A stretch of 64,000 nucleotides of DNA from Stichopus chloronotus (taxonomy: Eukaryota > Echinodermata > Holothuroidea > Aspidochirotida > Stichopodidae), in the NCBI GenBank assembly GCA_021234535.1, contig SFZH01000008.1, positions 22,283,091-22,347,090 on the forward strand. Direction: 5' to 3'. Below the pieces are notes generated by a model. It was not told the DNA's origin. It saw only the letters and a list, made by a program, of their open reading frames with translations, and searched no databases. Below are positions 1 through 12,630 of this stretch, in pieces (within the stretch, counting starts at the first letter, position 1; every line of letters begins with the position of its first letter). Both the position numbers and the translations under genes were made by a program.

Positions 1-795
1 CAAATTAAATAGGGCATCTGTCCATGTTTCCTGTCTTAAGATATTTGTGTTTACAAGGTATTCACATTTTGACCACTGCTAACCTCAAATGACCTTTGAC
101 CTCCACTTAAAATACTAGACTTCCTGCACTCCATGAGATACACTCCACTAAAAAAAAATGCAGTTCTTGTATTCAAGGAGATATACCTACATACTAAATA
201 TGACATCTGTCCAAACTTCCATTCTTGAGATATTAGATTTACAATGTTTTCACAATTTGACCCTTGTTGACCTCAATATGACATCTGATCTCCGATAAAT
301 ACGATAAGGTTCTTGTGTCACACATACATACAAAATATGGTAATTGTCCAAGCTTCCCTTCTTGAGATGCCATGTTTACAATGTTTTCACAAAATGAACC
401 CTGCTGGCTCCAAATGATCTTTGACCTCCACCAAAGACAATAATGATTCTCTAAGTGGTACACCTATTTATTAAATATGATATCTGTCCAAGCTTCCCTT
501 CTTGAGTTATTGTGTTTGCAAGGTAGGCATCACAAACACTCATACACACACACACGATATGATTTCCTTGACACCAAAAACAATAAGGATTATCTACTCA
601 CTATAGAATACCAAACAATCAACTTTGGAGTAAAAGCACCTTTCCCTTGTCAAGATATCAGTTTACAATGTTTCCAACAATGATTTTTCCTGCTCTAACA
701 TGGTCTTTGCTCTCAATAAAAAAAATCCAGCTATCAAGTGCTATCAATGTTAAGAGTTTCATGTTATGGAAAATGACCTTTAAGCTCCATGCACC
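1..795 (+). repeat. Family A repeat modules, fragmentary
   Basis: Degenerate tandem modules of roughly 100-170 bp, each with TGACCTCAAATGACCTTTGA-type text followed by a CTCCACC...ATAGGGATCATCTACT-like segment and a TTCTTGAGATA...GTTTACAAGGTTTTCAC segment. They end near an (AC)n at 540-556. They run in the same direction as the fuller copies at 796 and 14156. No gene was seen. Confidence 0.7.
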
Positions 796-2455
796 AGAAA
801 GTAAAATGACTTTGGGATTCCTTGCCGATATCTCATTTTTTCATATACACACAATCACTTACAAACAAAGCAACCCAGTGGAAGGGAAGGGACCATATTA
901 AAATGAAAAACAAAATGCAAGAATAACAACCACATTCTGTATCTCTTAAGGGTTTGATGTTACCAAGTGCTACTATGAATGAGTAATATCATTCACTCAG
1001 TCAGCACTGATGACCAGTGTGGTCAAGTTGATAGAAAGTTTGTGACACCAAATTGTGGTTACAGACTTGAGATTGCGAAAGTCAACAAAGGCAATCTGGA
1101 ACAGTCTTGCCTCCCAAGGGAATGTTTACTGTGACTAAAACAACAGAGAACTTTGCAAATCTTGACAGGGAGTTTCTGGCAACAGGGATATTATCTGAAG
1201 GCTTAGAAAAAGTGATAACAACTATGTTAAGTGGTTGTTTGGCATAGAAAATGGACTTTAAATGTTCCACAAATTGAAAGAAAATGAGACTAAAGTCTAT
1301 CTAGAAGCAATCTCTGCCATTAAACATAGATCTACATTTTGGCAAATTTCAATAGGAAATAACTACGCATTATTTTCCTAATATGAGTAACTTAACCACT
1401 TCATATGTTCACATTCAAGACATGTAAAACTCTCTAAGTATAACATGTTGGGCTTTTGAACCCAGGACAGATCTTTGGAATGATAGAACTTATTACATTC
1501 ATTTCATGTCCACATTACAGTGATTACAAGTCTCTCGTACAGCAATTCAAATGACAGATGTCAGCTGTTCATCAAGTGCTAACAATGTTGACACTTTGAA
1601 GTTCTACCTGAATTCAGTTGCTGAGATATCTTCCTCAAAAGGTTTTCATACTTCAAGCTCTGGCGGCCTCAAATGACCTTTGACCTCCATGAAAAGCAAA
1701 AGGGATCATGTACTCAAAGGGAATTACCAACACACCAACTTCGAAGTTCAAGTACCTTTCCCTTCTCAAGATACTGGGTTTACAAGGTTTTCACACTATG
1801 TCTTCTATTGACATCACATGACCTTTGACCTCCATAAAAAATAACACATATAATGTACTCATTTGGTGCAACAAATGGTAACAGTTTGAGGTTTTGGCAA
1901 TTAGTTGCTGAGATATCTCTGTTAACAGGTTTTCTTTCTTTAAGCTTTGGTGACCTCAAATGAGCTTTGACCTCCATGAAAACAATAGGGATAATCTAAT
2001 CACCATCGACTACCAACAAACTACGATTGATATTCGAACACCTTTTCCTTCTTGAGATATGGTGTTTACAAGGTTTTCAAATAAATGTCCTCTTATGACC
2101 TCACATGAACTTTGACCTCCACAAAAAAATGGCAGACATCATTCTTCTCATAAGTTGCTACCAATGATAAGTGTCTAAAGTTCCAACAACTTTCTGTTGC
2201 CGTGATATCTCCCTTGAAATGTTTTCATACTCTAAGCTCTGGTGATCTCAAATGACCTTTGACCTCCATGAAAAACATTAGTAGGGCATCATCTACTCAT
2301 GATGGACTACTACCAACATACCAACTTTGAAGTTCGAGCACCGTTCCCATCTTGAGATATGGTGTTTGCAAGCCAAGGCGTAATATACACACACATACAC
2401 AAACACGCCATTACCATCGCATAAATTCCTTGCCTGCCTTCATCAAGGAATCAAA
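796..2455 (+). mobile_element. Family A repeat, near-complete copy 1
   Basis: Starts with a terminal motif (GTGATTCCTTG-like, here GGGATTCCTTGCCGATAT near 813-831) and ends with an (AC)-rich stretch plus a hairpin whose stem is ATTCCTTG/CAAGGAAT (2425-2451), followed by CAAAAAC. The interior has a unique 5' third and then TGACCTTTGACCTCC modules. Collinear with 14156-15723, including the unique region (CTTGACAGGGAGTTTCT at 1163 against CTTAACAGGGAGTTTCT at 14443). No coding capacity was seen, so it is probably a non-autonomous element. Confidence 0.6.
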
Positions 2456-3010
2456 AACAATAGGGATAGTCTCGTCAATATGAATTAACAACACACCAAT
2501 TTTGAACTTGCAACAATCCCTTCTTGAGACACCGTGTTTACAAGCCAAGGCATCACACGCTCATAATTGTTAACATTCCCAAAAGGGAACCCCTCCATTT
2601 TACCATTCAACTGTGGATGGCTGGAGATAAACATTGTAGTAGGTTCAACTGATGGAAAACGCTGTAATTTGCTACAACAAAAACTTAGGGCGCTTAAAAT
2701 GTTTTCGAATACTACTCGTCAATCTAATGGTGAGTGTGTTTGGGTTTTTTCACTGGGAAACCATGGACATGACAGTTCACACACATAACACGCAAACGAG
2801 GACGTAAACCAACACTACTTCAATGAAGACTAATACCCTATATTCCTTCAGATTCAATCGATAGCTTCATGGTACCATCATACAGACATGAAGGTTACTA
2901 AAAGCCATACTTTAAAACTGGTACAATCCCCAGTTCAAGGAGGATCCCAAATTGGTAGGTGTGTTATCTCTCAAATTCCTTCCCTGCCATGGCAATGAAT
3001 CAAAAGCCAT
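2456..3010 (+). repeat. Family A fragments beside the last visible exon
   Basis: Short family A pieces: CAATAGGGATAGTCT, CTTCTTGAGACACCGTGTTT, and a second terminal-type sequence (ATTCCTTCCCTGCCATGGCAATGAATCAAAAG) just before the exon at 3029. No exon candidate was found here. Confidence 0.5.
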
Positions 3011-3028
3011 GACTATTACGCTACTTAC

Positions 3029-3146
3029 GTTTCTTTTTATCTTTTTCTTTGTCTTTGGTCTTAACTGGTGCTGTTTTGTCAACAGTGCTCACATAACCAG
3101 ACTCAGGAACAATTTCATGTCCTAATGTGGCATAGTCTAGTAAAAC
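3029..3146 (-). CDS. AFAP-like exon: end of PH1 helix and Lys-rich linker
   Basis: Begins after a strong acceptor (TTTTGTTTTCAG) and ends at a perfect GTAAGT donor, 118 nt, entering in phase 0 and leaving in phase 1. The first residues (VLLDYATLGHEIVPESGY) complete the C-terminal helix of the PH domain opened in the previous exon (AERWLE joins to VLLDY). The exon ends in a very basic stretch of alternating Lys and Glu/Asp (KTKDKEKDKKKRK), the kind of charged linker that lies between the two PH domains of AFAP proteins. This is the last exon visible in the window; no candidate next exon was recognised in the repeat-filled sequence to its left. Confidence 0.72.
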
Positions 3147-3342
3147 CTGAAAACAAAACCAACGACAAAATGTAAAAGCATAGTCCTCACATCTGCTGAG
3201 TAGAAGGTTACAAAAGGAGGGCAGCTTACACAGAAAACCAGAAGAAATAAGATAATAAATAGAAACATGAATAACAATTCTAAATGGATGGTATGACATT
3301 GGAATATTAAATAAAAAAAGAGAGTAAATAAATGTCAATAAC

Positions 3343-3691
3343 CTCTAGCCATCTCTCTGCCTCTTCTTTGCTCCTACAGCTGAACATTTGATCACCTTTA
3401 CTGGCATGGCTAATAATGATGACATTCTTCTTCCCAGAGCTCCTGGCCATAAGTTTGACTGTGTGTCCTGGCAGTGGTATATCCAAGCTGGGTTTTTTCT
3501 TTGGTGCATTATGACACAGTATGTGCATATCTCTGGCGACACAGTATCTCTTTACCCATTTGTTCATTAGTCGTGTTGATATTGTGCCGTACATGTTGCA
3601 ATAGAAAAGTTCACCAATCATATCTATCTGTGCATCCTCAGCATACTGTTCCTGAAAAAGGTCAAACTTTGACTTCTTCTGTTTTGGTTGG
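3343..3691 (-). CDS. AFAP-like exon: PH domain core
   Basis: A 349-nt exon with acceptor TTTTCAG at 3692-3698 and donor GAG|GTTATT at 3342. It encodes a short basic segment (QPKQKKSKFDLFQEQYAED), then a PH domain. Visible PH landmarks are a first strand ending in a Trp-containing turn (MNKWVKRYCVARD), the next strand (MHILCHN), a basic loop (KKKPSLDIPLPG), the GKKNVIIISH strand, and the invariant C-terminal-helix Trp in KEEAERWLEV. The spacing resembles the first AFAP PH domain more than the second. PH domains bind phosphoinositides or protein partners; the ligand cannot be read from the sequence. Reading past the donor soon meets a stop, which supports splicing here. Confidence 0.78.
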
Positions 3692-3988
3692 CTGAAAAGA
3701 AAGTAATAAATCAGAGATGCTGCAAATATTTACACATTTCAGCAATCATACATCTGAATTGACAAGCTAACCCTAAACCTCGTTACAAGTCATCCTATTT
3801 GTGTAGTATTGTATAATTAATTGAATAGCATTGTCTAACAAGGTATAGCTAATCCTTGTCATAATTATTGACAGATTTAAGAATTTACCTAGAGATTAAG
3901 TGCTACGCTAACAACCACTGTCTACCAAATGGTGTGAGCAAGGATAAACATTGTTACATTATTAATTAGTAATATTGAATCTTCTTAC

Positions 3989-4064
3989 ATTGTTGATGTC
4001 ACCTGTCCACCTTCACCAACTTCTTCAAAGTCAGTGGAATCTGAGAAGTCATCGTCGTAGTTAT
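3989..4064 (-). CDS. AFAP-like exon: acidic NYDDDFSDS segment
   Basis: A 76-nt exon between acceptor GGTTTCAG and donor GTAAGA, entering with two bases and leaving with two. It reads NYDDDFSDSTDFEEVGEGGQ and then VTST before the junction codon. The acidic Ser/Asp/Tyr composition just ahead of the first PH domain is a signature of the AFAP family, whose vertebrate members have a similar NYDSD-type stretch with phosphorylatable Tyr. It joins the PH exon in frame (AT + C). Confidence 0.75.
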
Positions 4065-4439
4065 CTGAAACCAGGATGCACAAATACATTGTGGTTTTAA
4101 TGATTTAATAATATAATTGAATTTGATATATGATTAACTGATGTATATTATACCTCAACATACACAACTGCGGATTACAAACATATGTCCAAGAGCTTTC
4201 TTGTATCGAGAATTCACTACTTGTTGCCAAAAATGGCCAGCTCCACCGAATGAAATTTGGCTTTTTTTGTGGCCAATATGGTTCATCACTACATCTACAT
4301 AGCAAATGTGAGATCAGTGAGCACCTTCCTTTTCAAGATATCATTTCTGAAAGGTTTTAACTATCTTATCCTATACACACACATGTGCCTGCATGCTTAC
4401 AGAGATTATAATTATCATAGGAACCAACAAAAATGTGAC

Positions 4440-5005
4440 TAAAACTGAGTAACCACATATAAGAATGCACGTAAGTCACCAGCAGTCAGGGATACATCAA
4501 ATACATGTCACCAGCAGTCAAGGACATACCTAATACAAGTCAACAACAGCAAGGAATATACCTAATACAAGCCACCAACAGGGAGAGAGATACTTAATAC
4601 AAGTCACTAGCAGGCATAGATATACCTAAGACAAACCTGGGAGAGATATACTGTACCTGATACACGTCACCAGGAGCCAGCAATATATAATTAATGTATG
4701 TCAACAGCAATCAGGGATATACGTCATACAAGCCACCAGCACTTTAGATTTATACCTAACACACCTAAGACAAATCACCACCAGCTCGGGATATACCTCA
4801 GACAAGTCACCAACAGCTACGGATATACCTAACACAAGTCATCAGGAATCAGGGACAAATACAAGTCACCCATTTTCAGGGGTAGGTCTAATACAAGTCA
4901 CCAGCAGTCAGAAGGTATAGTACAGTCAGAAATACATCTAAATACAAATCACCAGTAGACAGGAATATATTTAATACAAAGTCACCAGCTGTCAGGGGTA
5001 GATGA
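4440..5005. repeat. Degenerate minisatellite, AAGTCACCAGCAG unit
   Basis: About fifteen imperfect units of roughly 30-45 bp, each with AAGTCACCAGCAGTCAGG and ATATACCTAATAC-like text. Spacing and sequence are variable. It lies in the intron between the exons at 3989 and 23624. Confidence 0.7.
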
Positions 5006-5690
5006 CATTAGGTTTCCTGTATCAGTTCCAGGTACACAGATGGAGGGTTTCTGTTATCTGCATCAGCTGTATGAGCACAAATTATCAAATATAGTAACCA
5101 GGATTCACACTCTCCACTTCACTGTACAAGTGACTATAAATCAATTACATATTGCCAAGTATTTGCACTATGGTACAAAAACCTCTACACAGTTTCCACC
5201 TTTCTCTTTCTATGGTGTGTGAAGTGAAAATGTGATTACTAACTGAATTAATCCCATACTGAAACAAGAGACTTCACAACACAATAGCAACCTTCAGGAA
5301 ATTACTTATAGTAGCAGAGAAGTACTTATACAGTAGAGCAGTATGTAACACATTTAACCTACATGGAATTGAGAGCTATACACTGTCCATTGTTATGGTG
5401 CAATTGGGGAGATCTCATTAATTACAGACTGTAACATCTGAAGTGAGATCTTAGCCGAAGATTGACAGAGAACTGATGAATGATTTCATAGAGTACATAT
5501 CAAGTTAACACAGTGATTGGTCACTAAGTATACATCGTTCACAATCTGTTCATTCCACAGATCCATCTCATGTCCCTATAGAGGAGAACACCCAAAAGGT
5601 AAACATTTCTGTGCTCATAGTCTAAACCTCACTACAAATTACCCTTCTCAAATCTCTAGTCAGTGACCACCAAGCAAAAAGGCAAATGAT
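5006..5690. other. Intronic sequence without recognised features
   Basis: AT-rich sequence with no exon, terminal repeat or tandem array that I could recognise. Confidence 0.4.
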
Positions 5691-7150
5691 TCCAGTTTTT
5701 ACATGTTTGCAATTTCGGAGCAAACTGTTCTAAGAAATTTGCTCATTTTTGGAGAGGGTGCATCACCAAAAATTAGTTATCAAGGGCCATAGGTCTGAGG
5801 ATTTTCAAATTAAAGTATTCTGAATTTCAACTATGAACATCAGAAGTTTAATTTTTATTTGGGGGTTTATTTGCATATATGCCTTGTTGAAAACAAGTGA
5901 TCATAATAAATAGACTACTTCATGGTTTTGTATGCAGACAATTGGTTATGTTCCAGTTATATAGCACTGCATTTTACCATTGTGCATAAAAGTCAGAATT
6001 GTTCATTCAGCTTCATATTAAAATAATGGTAGAACATTGGCAAAGGCTGTTTCTGTTATTTCTTTCAGCTAATTTGACATTAAGTGACTTCATTTTTTAC
6101 AGTATATGAAGTTGGTAACATATCTAATCTGCAGTTCTCGTAACAGATGCCAGTTTTCCCACTTTTTCTTTTTAACTCTTCCTCGATGAGAAGGCCGGGG
6201 TTCGATTCACCTTATAACCAGAGTGCTTTTCACTGCCAATTTTTCATTTGTAAATTCAAATGTACTGTCAACTTCTCATTTTTTTTTCATTCATTCATAT
6301 ATAACATAAGGTAATATATATATTAATATAATGTTATAACTCTAATAACCAAAATGTATAATGTACCTTGAAGTCTGTTGAAACTGGTTAAAATGACTAA
6401 CATAGGGTAGTGCACCATGTACGGTACACTACAGAATGGGTGTCGCAATGTCACTGGTATATGAATATGAACAAATGTCACACCTATTGAGTTGAATTCA
6501 TTAGTTTCCTTTGCATAATGATAGCACATATTTTTTCACTCAGATAAACTTGCAAGTCAAGCTTGATAGTCATTAAGTGTAGTTACTTTAATACCAGACA
6601 CCACGTAATCACTGTGAACAATTTAAATCAATAACACATATACATCAGTTTTCTTAAACTGACTACCAACATTTTAGTGCTTTTTCTTTGGGTTCTTCAG
6701 GGCCTATTTCAATATCAATATCAGAGTTTGAGCCAAAAGTACATCATTTGTATCCTTCAAAAGGTCTTAAAGTAGTTTCCTGGTTGACAAGACCCATTGG
6801 ACTTCTGATGTTACCTCCTCAATGACTGGATTTCATTTCACACATGTGGTGCAAACCTCTTCATAGATTTGACTGACTTTAGTCCTCCCTTTACTCTTTA
6901 ATACCATTGACAGGATTCACACGAAAAATATTATTACAGCAAACCAACATCGATATAGGCCCAAAATGCCAAATATGCACTGCTAATATTTCTTGCTTGT
7001 AAGGAATATCACCACCCATTTAGCTGTTTAATTAACATATTGCAAATTGACACATTTTACTGGTCCTGCACATGTTTCTGTCCTGCAAAATTTCTCAGAC
7101 AATTTTTGACAAAATTGTTGTGACACAATTGTTGTGACACTTTGCCATAT
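5690..7150 (+). repeat. Family B dispersed repeat, copy 1
   Basis: Collinear with 36710-38290. Shared blocks include AAAATTAGTTATC then GGATTTTCAAAT (5770 and 36780), GGGGTTTATTTG (5862 and 36875), a GGCCGGGGTTCGATTCAC block (6192 and 37371), CATTCATTCATAT (6290 and 37460) and TCAGAGTTTGAGCC (6722 and 37899). It ends in a degraded MITE-D terminus (CAATTTTTGACAAAATTGTTG). No transposase reading frame was seen. The GGTTCGATTC block looks like a pol III B box. Confidence 0.6.
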
Positions 7151-8640
7151 GTTGCAATTGCAATACTAAATTTTGGTTAGTTTTCATTTGGCTGTTCTTT
7201 TGCTGAATATGTTAAAGGCTTGTCCACATGTCACAAAGCTGCGTCAATGAGCATCTATGACACGTTCAAGAGTGTGAATAATAGCTTCAACAGGTCACAT
7301 ATATATACCACACTAAACATCATTTTTTTTCTGATGGGTACCACAGTATGAGTGTGATGTGTGTAATCAAAGGTTTCAACAATTTCCACTTAGTTTATTC
7401 AACATGTGGCAAAATAAGGTAATGGGTTTTTGAGTGTCTGCTTGCAGTCCCCATCGGTGATTTCGCTTTCATGCTATGTTATAAGAGACCTGTACTAAAT
7501 GCTTATTCATTGTTACACACCTGTGGATACTTTGCATAGTTAACATTTTGGCCATGCAGGTAAGGTGGATATTCTTCATTGTTACAGACATATCATTGAC
7601 ACATATTACAGAGTGTACTATGTAAGTATATTACATCATGCTTTTCAATCAGTATAATTAATGATGTATAGAATTGCACTTTTGGTGTATGGATGTTGGT
7701 CATGTGTTGAAACTTGATTTGCATAACCACTATATTGCAATTTTCTGCAGTAGATTTCAAGAAAAATTGAAAACATACATGCTTTGGTAACTGTTTGACG
7801 TTTTCATCAATCATAATTAAGGGGTCTTCAATATAAAATGATACATAAGATTTTTTTTTTACATTTTACATGAAATTTGAGGTTTAACACTCCCATAGGT
7901 GCAAAAACTATTCGGACATACTTGCTTCCAATTAACTGACAAGGAATTTATTGATTGGATGAATTTGCGAGACAAATAGGATTTGATGGATACAAATTAA
8001 AACTGTCAATAAAATGTGTGAAAGCAGAAACTTTCAACAAAAAAGAATTATATCACATGAAAGTTCATGGTTTTGGCTTAAATTCAATACCAAACTTGTT
8101 GGGATAAAGACTACTGTACTTCCAAATTTAGTGGCCATGTCCTTCTTTACATGGAATTGCCTCTTCATTAACATTTCTCTTCTATACCTCATTTACTTTA
8201 ACTTATGCCAAAGGCCGAATGTGGATGGATGATTTGGTTACATGTTGGAGTTGATGTATTTACAAATTATTTTCAAAGGTATCCTTTCAGAAATCGATGT
8301 GCACTTACTGAAGTACCAACACTTCAGATAAATAAAAAAAAAAGGGGGACTCTTACTTCTGGCATACTGTTACTGACTTTTATGTGCTACCACTGAAGAC
8401 TAATTGAAGACTGAAATCTACTACAATATTATTTCAAACTTATAGGTGATGTAATTCAAGATTGAAGACAATATCACTCCTTTTCAAAAACAGCACTCCG
8501 GATTCTTACAACAAGAATGAGCATTCAAGGAAAAAGAGTGTTGCAGGCAGCATTATATCTGATAAACAAGAAACTGAGATAAGATTCACATGATTGTCAA
8601 TATAAAAAGGGAGGAACAAAAGAATGATCCAGACATGATC
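7151..8640. other. Intronic sequence without recognised features
   Basis: No repeats with visible termini and no plausible exons; AT-rich throughout, with a T run near 7850 and an A run near 8334. Confidence 0.4.
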
Positions 8641-8985
8641 ACATTATAACAGGAGGAGCTGAACAGGATATTAATGTAGAAGCTGGAGGCAAACACGACC
8701 AAATAAAGCAGAAGGCAGACATGATCAAATAATGAAAGCAGAAGACAGACATGGTCAAATAATAAAAGCAGGAGGCAGACATGATCAAATCATGAAAGCA
8801 GGAGGCAGACATGATCAAATCATGAAAGCAGGAGGTAGACATGATCAAATAATGAAAGCAGGAGGCAGACATGATCATACTGTCAAATAAAGTGGTTGAC
8901 AGGGTACATAATGTAGACAAGAAGCTGACATGTTAACATTATAAAAGCATGTGGCAGATAAGATCGTATTATACAAATAATAGGG
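8640..8985. repeat. 30-bp minisatellite, GCAGGAGGCAGACATGATCA unit
   Basis: Units of 30 bp (GCAGGAGGCAGACATGATCA followed by AATAATGAAA) are clearest at 8700-8880, about seven good copies with degenerate ones on either side. Because 30 is a multiple of three, the reverse strand reads as a repeated 10-residue peptide. That is a consequence of the unit length, not evidence of a protein. Confidence 0.85.
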
Positions 8986-8989
8986 AGAC

Positions 8990-10120
8990 ATGATGATTCT
9001 GTTCACATGTGATAACTCACTCATCCTCAAGCTATGATCACATCACCAGCTCGTCATCAAAAGTCATCAAAAATCCATGTGAACACGCCCGCGGTCGTCA
9101 TCAAGCTCCCATGATCATGATCACATTACGTGAAGTCATCAGACCACGCGCTCGTGATCGGATCACAGTCGGAAAATGCACGAGAACGCCAGGAAGATCT
9201 CATCACTTGTTTATTCGAAGGAAAGGGACTTCCTGTTTACGTATAGTGGCTCATGCCATGCAGTGAGCGATATAGATAAGGCCTGCATGCTGTACATACA
9301 TATTACATGCTTTTCATACACAAAACATACTGTACCTGTTCATTACGTTCGATTGCATGACTCTTCACAATATTCCTGAATTTTCTTACATGGTAATCCT
9401 GCTTCCGCTATCTACCTACTGCTATTTGTTGATACTGTGTGTGTTCAGTGGATTTTCATTACATGTTTATAAATCAACAATTGTTTTTACAAGGAATTGG
9501 CTCTTATACTTCTTTCTGGAAAGAGCCATATTCGCTGTAGGCCTTGCCTATTGTAGAGAGGTTACTCAATGTTGGGCGAGTCTGGGCAAAAGTTGGTAGT
9601 TCTAATGTAGTTACTAGTAAATAGTACAGACTCTATACTGCCTTACATTACATCAAAATAGTGAGCCTAGTTGTAGTTGTAGCATGTGGACAGATGTTAA
9701 TCAAGGGAAGACCCTGGTCCAAATCTGAACCGCAGGTCTTTATAGACATTTGGGTAGTGAATCAATTCAAGCCTGGAAACTGATGGAACGTCGCGAAATG
9801 CGGCAGTCTGCAAGTTGTGTAACATATATATCACGGTTTGAATGTCTGTTGGACACAGATCAAGGATTTCACAAAACAGGTACAATAGGCAACCGGGAAA
9901 TTACAACTTAACTGAAACTCCCGTTTCCGCTCAATATTTTGTAAACAATGGATCGAGGCCAGCTTGATTACAAGTTGACGACGAGGGTCGTCATCAGACT
10001 GAGGGTGTGCCATCACATGGGAATGCGAGTATCATCTGATCATGAAAAACCACAAGAATCCCCTGTCACATTGATCATGAACACTTCATCACATGTAAAT
10101 AGAGGGTCTGCAAGTTCAGA
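8990..10120. other. CpG-containing intronic block with CATCA/TGATCA motifs
   Basis: Richer in CpG than its surroundings (ACACGCCCGCGGTCGTCATC, CACGCGCTCGTGATCGGATC, GACGACGAGGGTCGTCATC), with repeated GTCATCA and TGATCATGA words at both ends (9000-9170 and 9970-10090). On the minus strand an ATG near 10015 opens a short frame beginning MAHPQSDDDPRRQLV, without a good donor after it. It could be an internal promoter or part of an old insertion; I cannot decide. Confidence 0.3.
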
Positions 10121-10309
10121 AAATTAAAATAAACATATACAGAGGTAGGGGAAGGGAGGGGGAAAGGGAAGAAAAACAATATTTAAGACAGATCAACCAC
10201 ATTCACCAACGAGAATACTAAAAGGCTAAGTGGGTCTTTGATATGTGAACACACTGTAAAAAAAAAACATTAATCAGCGACATGACAACTGTGGGGTCAA
10301 TTATACTTA

Positions 10310-11170
10310 TCATTCTTGGAACATCCTATTAATGTATTTACATTTAATATGTTTTCACCCAAAATGACCTTTCTTCTTAATACAATAGGGTCACATACCA
10401 TACATGGCTATCAACATTTCAAGTATGAAAAATATGAATAATCCACAAATCTAGTTTGCAATCAGTCACAGTTACAAAAATGTTTGTGTTAACTTCCTCG
10501 CTTCTGGTGACCCAAAATGAGCTTTAACCGTGACAAAGTAAGGCACATCTACTAAATGTGAGCAATATACATGGAAATTATGAGATTCCTCTGAGTGTCC
10601 CTCCTTGGATAAAGGATGTGGTTTCAAAAGTTTGACCTATGGTGACCCCCAAATGACCTATGACCTTCACCACAATTGATATGGATCATCTAGTCCGTAA
10701 GGGCAATCCATGTGCAAAGTGTGAGATTCTTTACGGTTCTTGAGATGTAGGAATTTACATGGTTTTAAATCTCTTGACCTCTGATGACCTCAAATGACCT
10801 TTAACCACCAAAATTGATAGGAGTCATCTCTCCAATATGATTAACATACTAAGTATGTGATTCACAACAATTACTCCTACAGAGTGTTTACAAGTTTTTC
10901 AATGTGTGTCCTACAATATGACCTCAAATGACCTTTAACCTCTACCAAAATTGACAGGGATCATCTACTAAGTGTGAATAAGCCGCATATTAAGTGTACG
11001 TTACTGAAGGCTACCCATCTTAAGCCATTGTGTTTACAAGGTTCCTAAAGTTTAAACTCTGGTGACATCAACTGGCCTCTGACCTCCGCCAAATCAATAG
11101 TGATCATCTACTCAGTAACCCACATGTCAAGTATGAGATTAGTCACAGTTACCCTTCTTGAAATACTTAA
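10310..11170 (+). repeat. Family A fragment
   Basis: Five to six modules with the CAAATGACCTTTAACCTC / GTGTTTACAAGGTT text, lacking both family A termini. It lies just left of the 36-nt microexon candidate. Confidence 0.65.
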
Positions 11171-11456
11171 AATACGCATCACAACAGATTCCCTCCAGTG
11201 CAGTAGAATCAATAAATGGCAGAGTAGAAATACAAACTAAAGAGCCCTGCTCCATTTGAGAATTTCAAATATGATAAACCATTTCAGTTATGGATTACGA
11301 TACTGAGTTGGAATGCTGTTGGATAACATAGATGCAGAGAACCAAATGTTTAACCAATCAAGCACAATACATATTTACAGGCATCAAACCACCAAAATGC
11401 AGAAATGGTAATTTAAAATACAAGCAATAACTTCTGAAAGAATGTGCAAAACATAC

Positions 11457-11492
11457 CATCAAACTGTCCAGATGATGAGGATATCTTGCTCC
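11457..11492 (-). CDS. Candidate 36-nt cassette microexon of the AFAP-like gene
   Basis: A 36-nt phase 1-1 interval bordered by acceptor TTTGTATTAG and donor GTATGT. Inserted between the exons at 23624 and 3989 it adds GSKISSSSGQFD-type residues without changing frame or adding a stop. The polar Ser-rich content suits the flexible region before the PH domain. The evidence is splice-site quality, exact phase and open frame only; short matches of this sort can arise by chance, so this is a prediction. Confidence 0.45.
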
Positions 11493-11714
11493 CTAATACA
11501 AAGGCATGTGCAAATGTGTATAAGATGTAATGAAGGGAAAGTAATGACACCTCATTAACCTGTTAACTGCAGAATCAAATTATTGCAAGTTAATTCCACT
11601 GCAGAATTTATTTTTACAACCAGAAGGCAGAAATGCATTGTGGCTTTGATGATCAGATTAGGATAATTCTTTTTCTGAATCTGACATCATAGCATTAAAA
11701 GTGTCACATTAAGC

Positions 11715-12260
11715 TACGTATGCTTTATATGAAATATGAGATCTGTACAAGCTTCCTTTCTTGAGATCATGTTCACACGACTTCCACAATTTTACCCTTG
11801 TTGACATCAAACGACCTTTGACCTTCACCAAGGACAATGGAAATCTTGCATACTCAATCAGATACACCTACAATCTAATTGGGAAATCTGCCCAAGTTTT
11901 CCTTCTTGAGATGTCAGGCCTACAACATTTTCACAATTTGACCAATGTTGACCTCAAATGACCTGTGACCTCCACCCAAATCAAGGGGGATCTTGTAATC
12001 AATGTGTTACACTTACATACCAAAAATGAGATTAGCCCAAGCTGAGATAAAGTATTACAAGCAAGCTGCATCGGTAGGAGAAAAAGCAGATATCGGTATA
12101 CCGGCTGCTCCATACCTAGTAGTACCCGATATACCAGACGTTTTCCAGGAATCACTGTTTACTGTGTTAATTGTATGTACCATCGTGTTGTCATGTAGGC
12201 ATTCATACACACATGTCTGTATAAACAGTGTCAACATCTCCAAGATTCGCTTTAAATGAG
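11715..12260 (+). repeat. Family A fragment followed by a unique tail
   Basis: Modules with GACCTCAAATGACCTGTGAC run to about 12050, then change to a tail with AC-rich ends (CATTCATACACACATGTCTG). Part of the tail, from about 12150, is repeated in diverged form at 12420-12500. Confidence 0.55.
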
Positions 12261-12630
12261 AATAAGTTTTGGAAAAAATGTCTATAAATGTGTTGCATGT
12301 GTTTACTCTGTCTTTAAGTAAATGCTACATTTACGTTCATCCCTGATTCTACTGGCTGCAATGTTCCTTGCATACAGCACTACTTGGTGAACCTTTAGCA
12401 ACAGTAACTTGAAATTTCGTGAAATCACTGCTTACTGCATTAATAACACATACCATCGGGTTGTCGCACAGACACATTTCCTGTACACGCAATGTCTACG
12501 TTAAGTTGTTAACCACACAGCCCTCTCAAGAAAGAAAAGTTGCTACAGCAACAAAAAAGTTAATAAGTTGATTGACTTTACCTCGGCTAAAATAAATTTT
12601 GCTGCAGCATCTTGCTGATTATTCTTACAC

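Noticed and set aside
4440..5005. CRISPR-like array
   Set aside because: The units are degenerate and variable in length, there are no conserved repeats with unique spacers, and the genome is eukaryotic.
8639..8920. 93-codon minus-strand frame with a 10-residue repeat
   Set aside because: Produced by the 30-bp minisatellite, whose unit length is a multiple of three.
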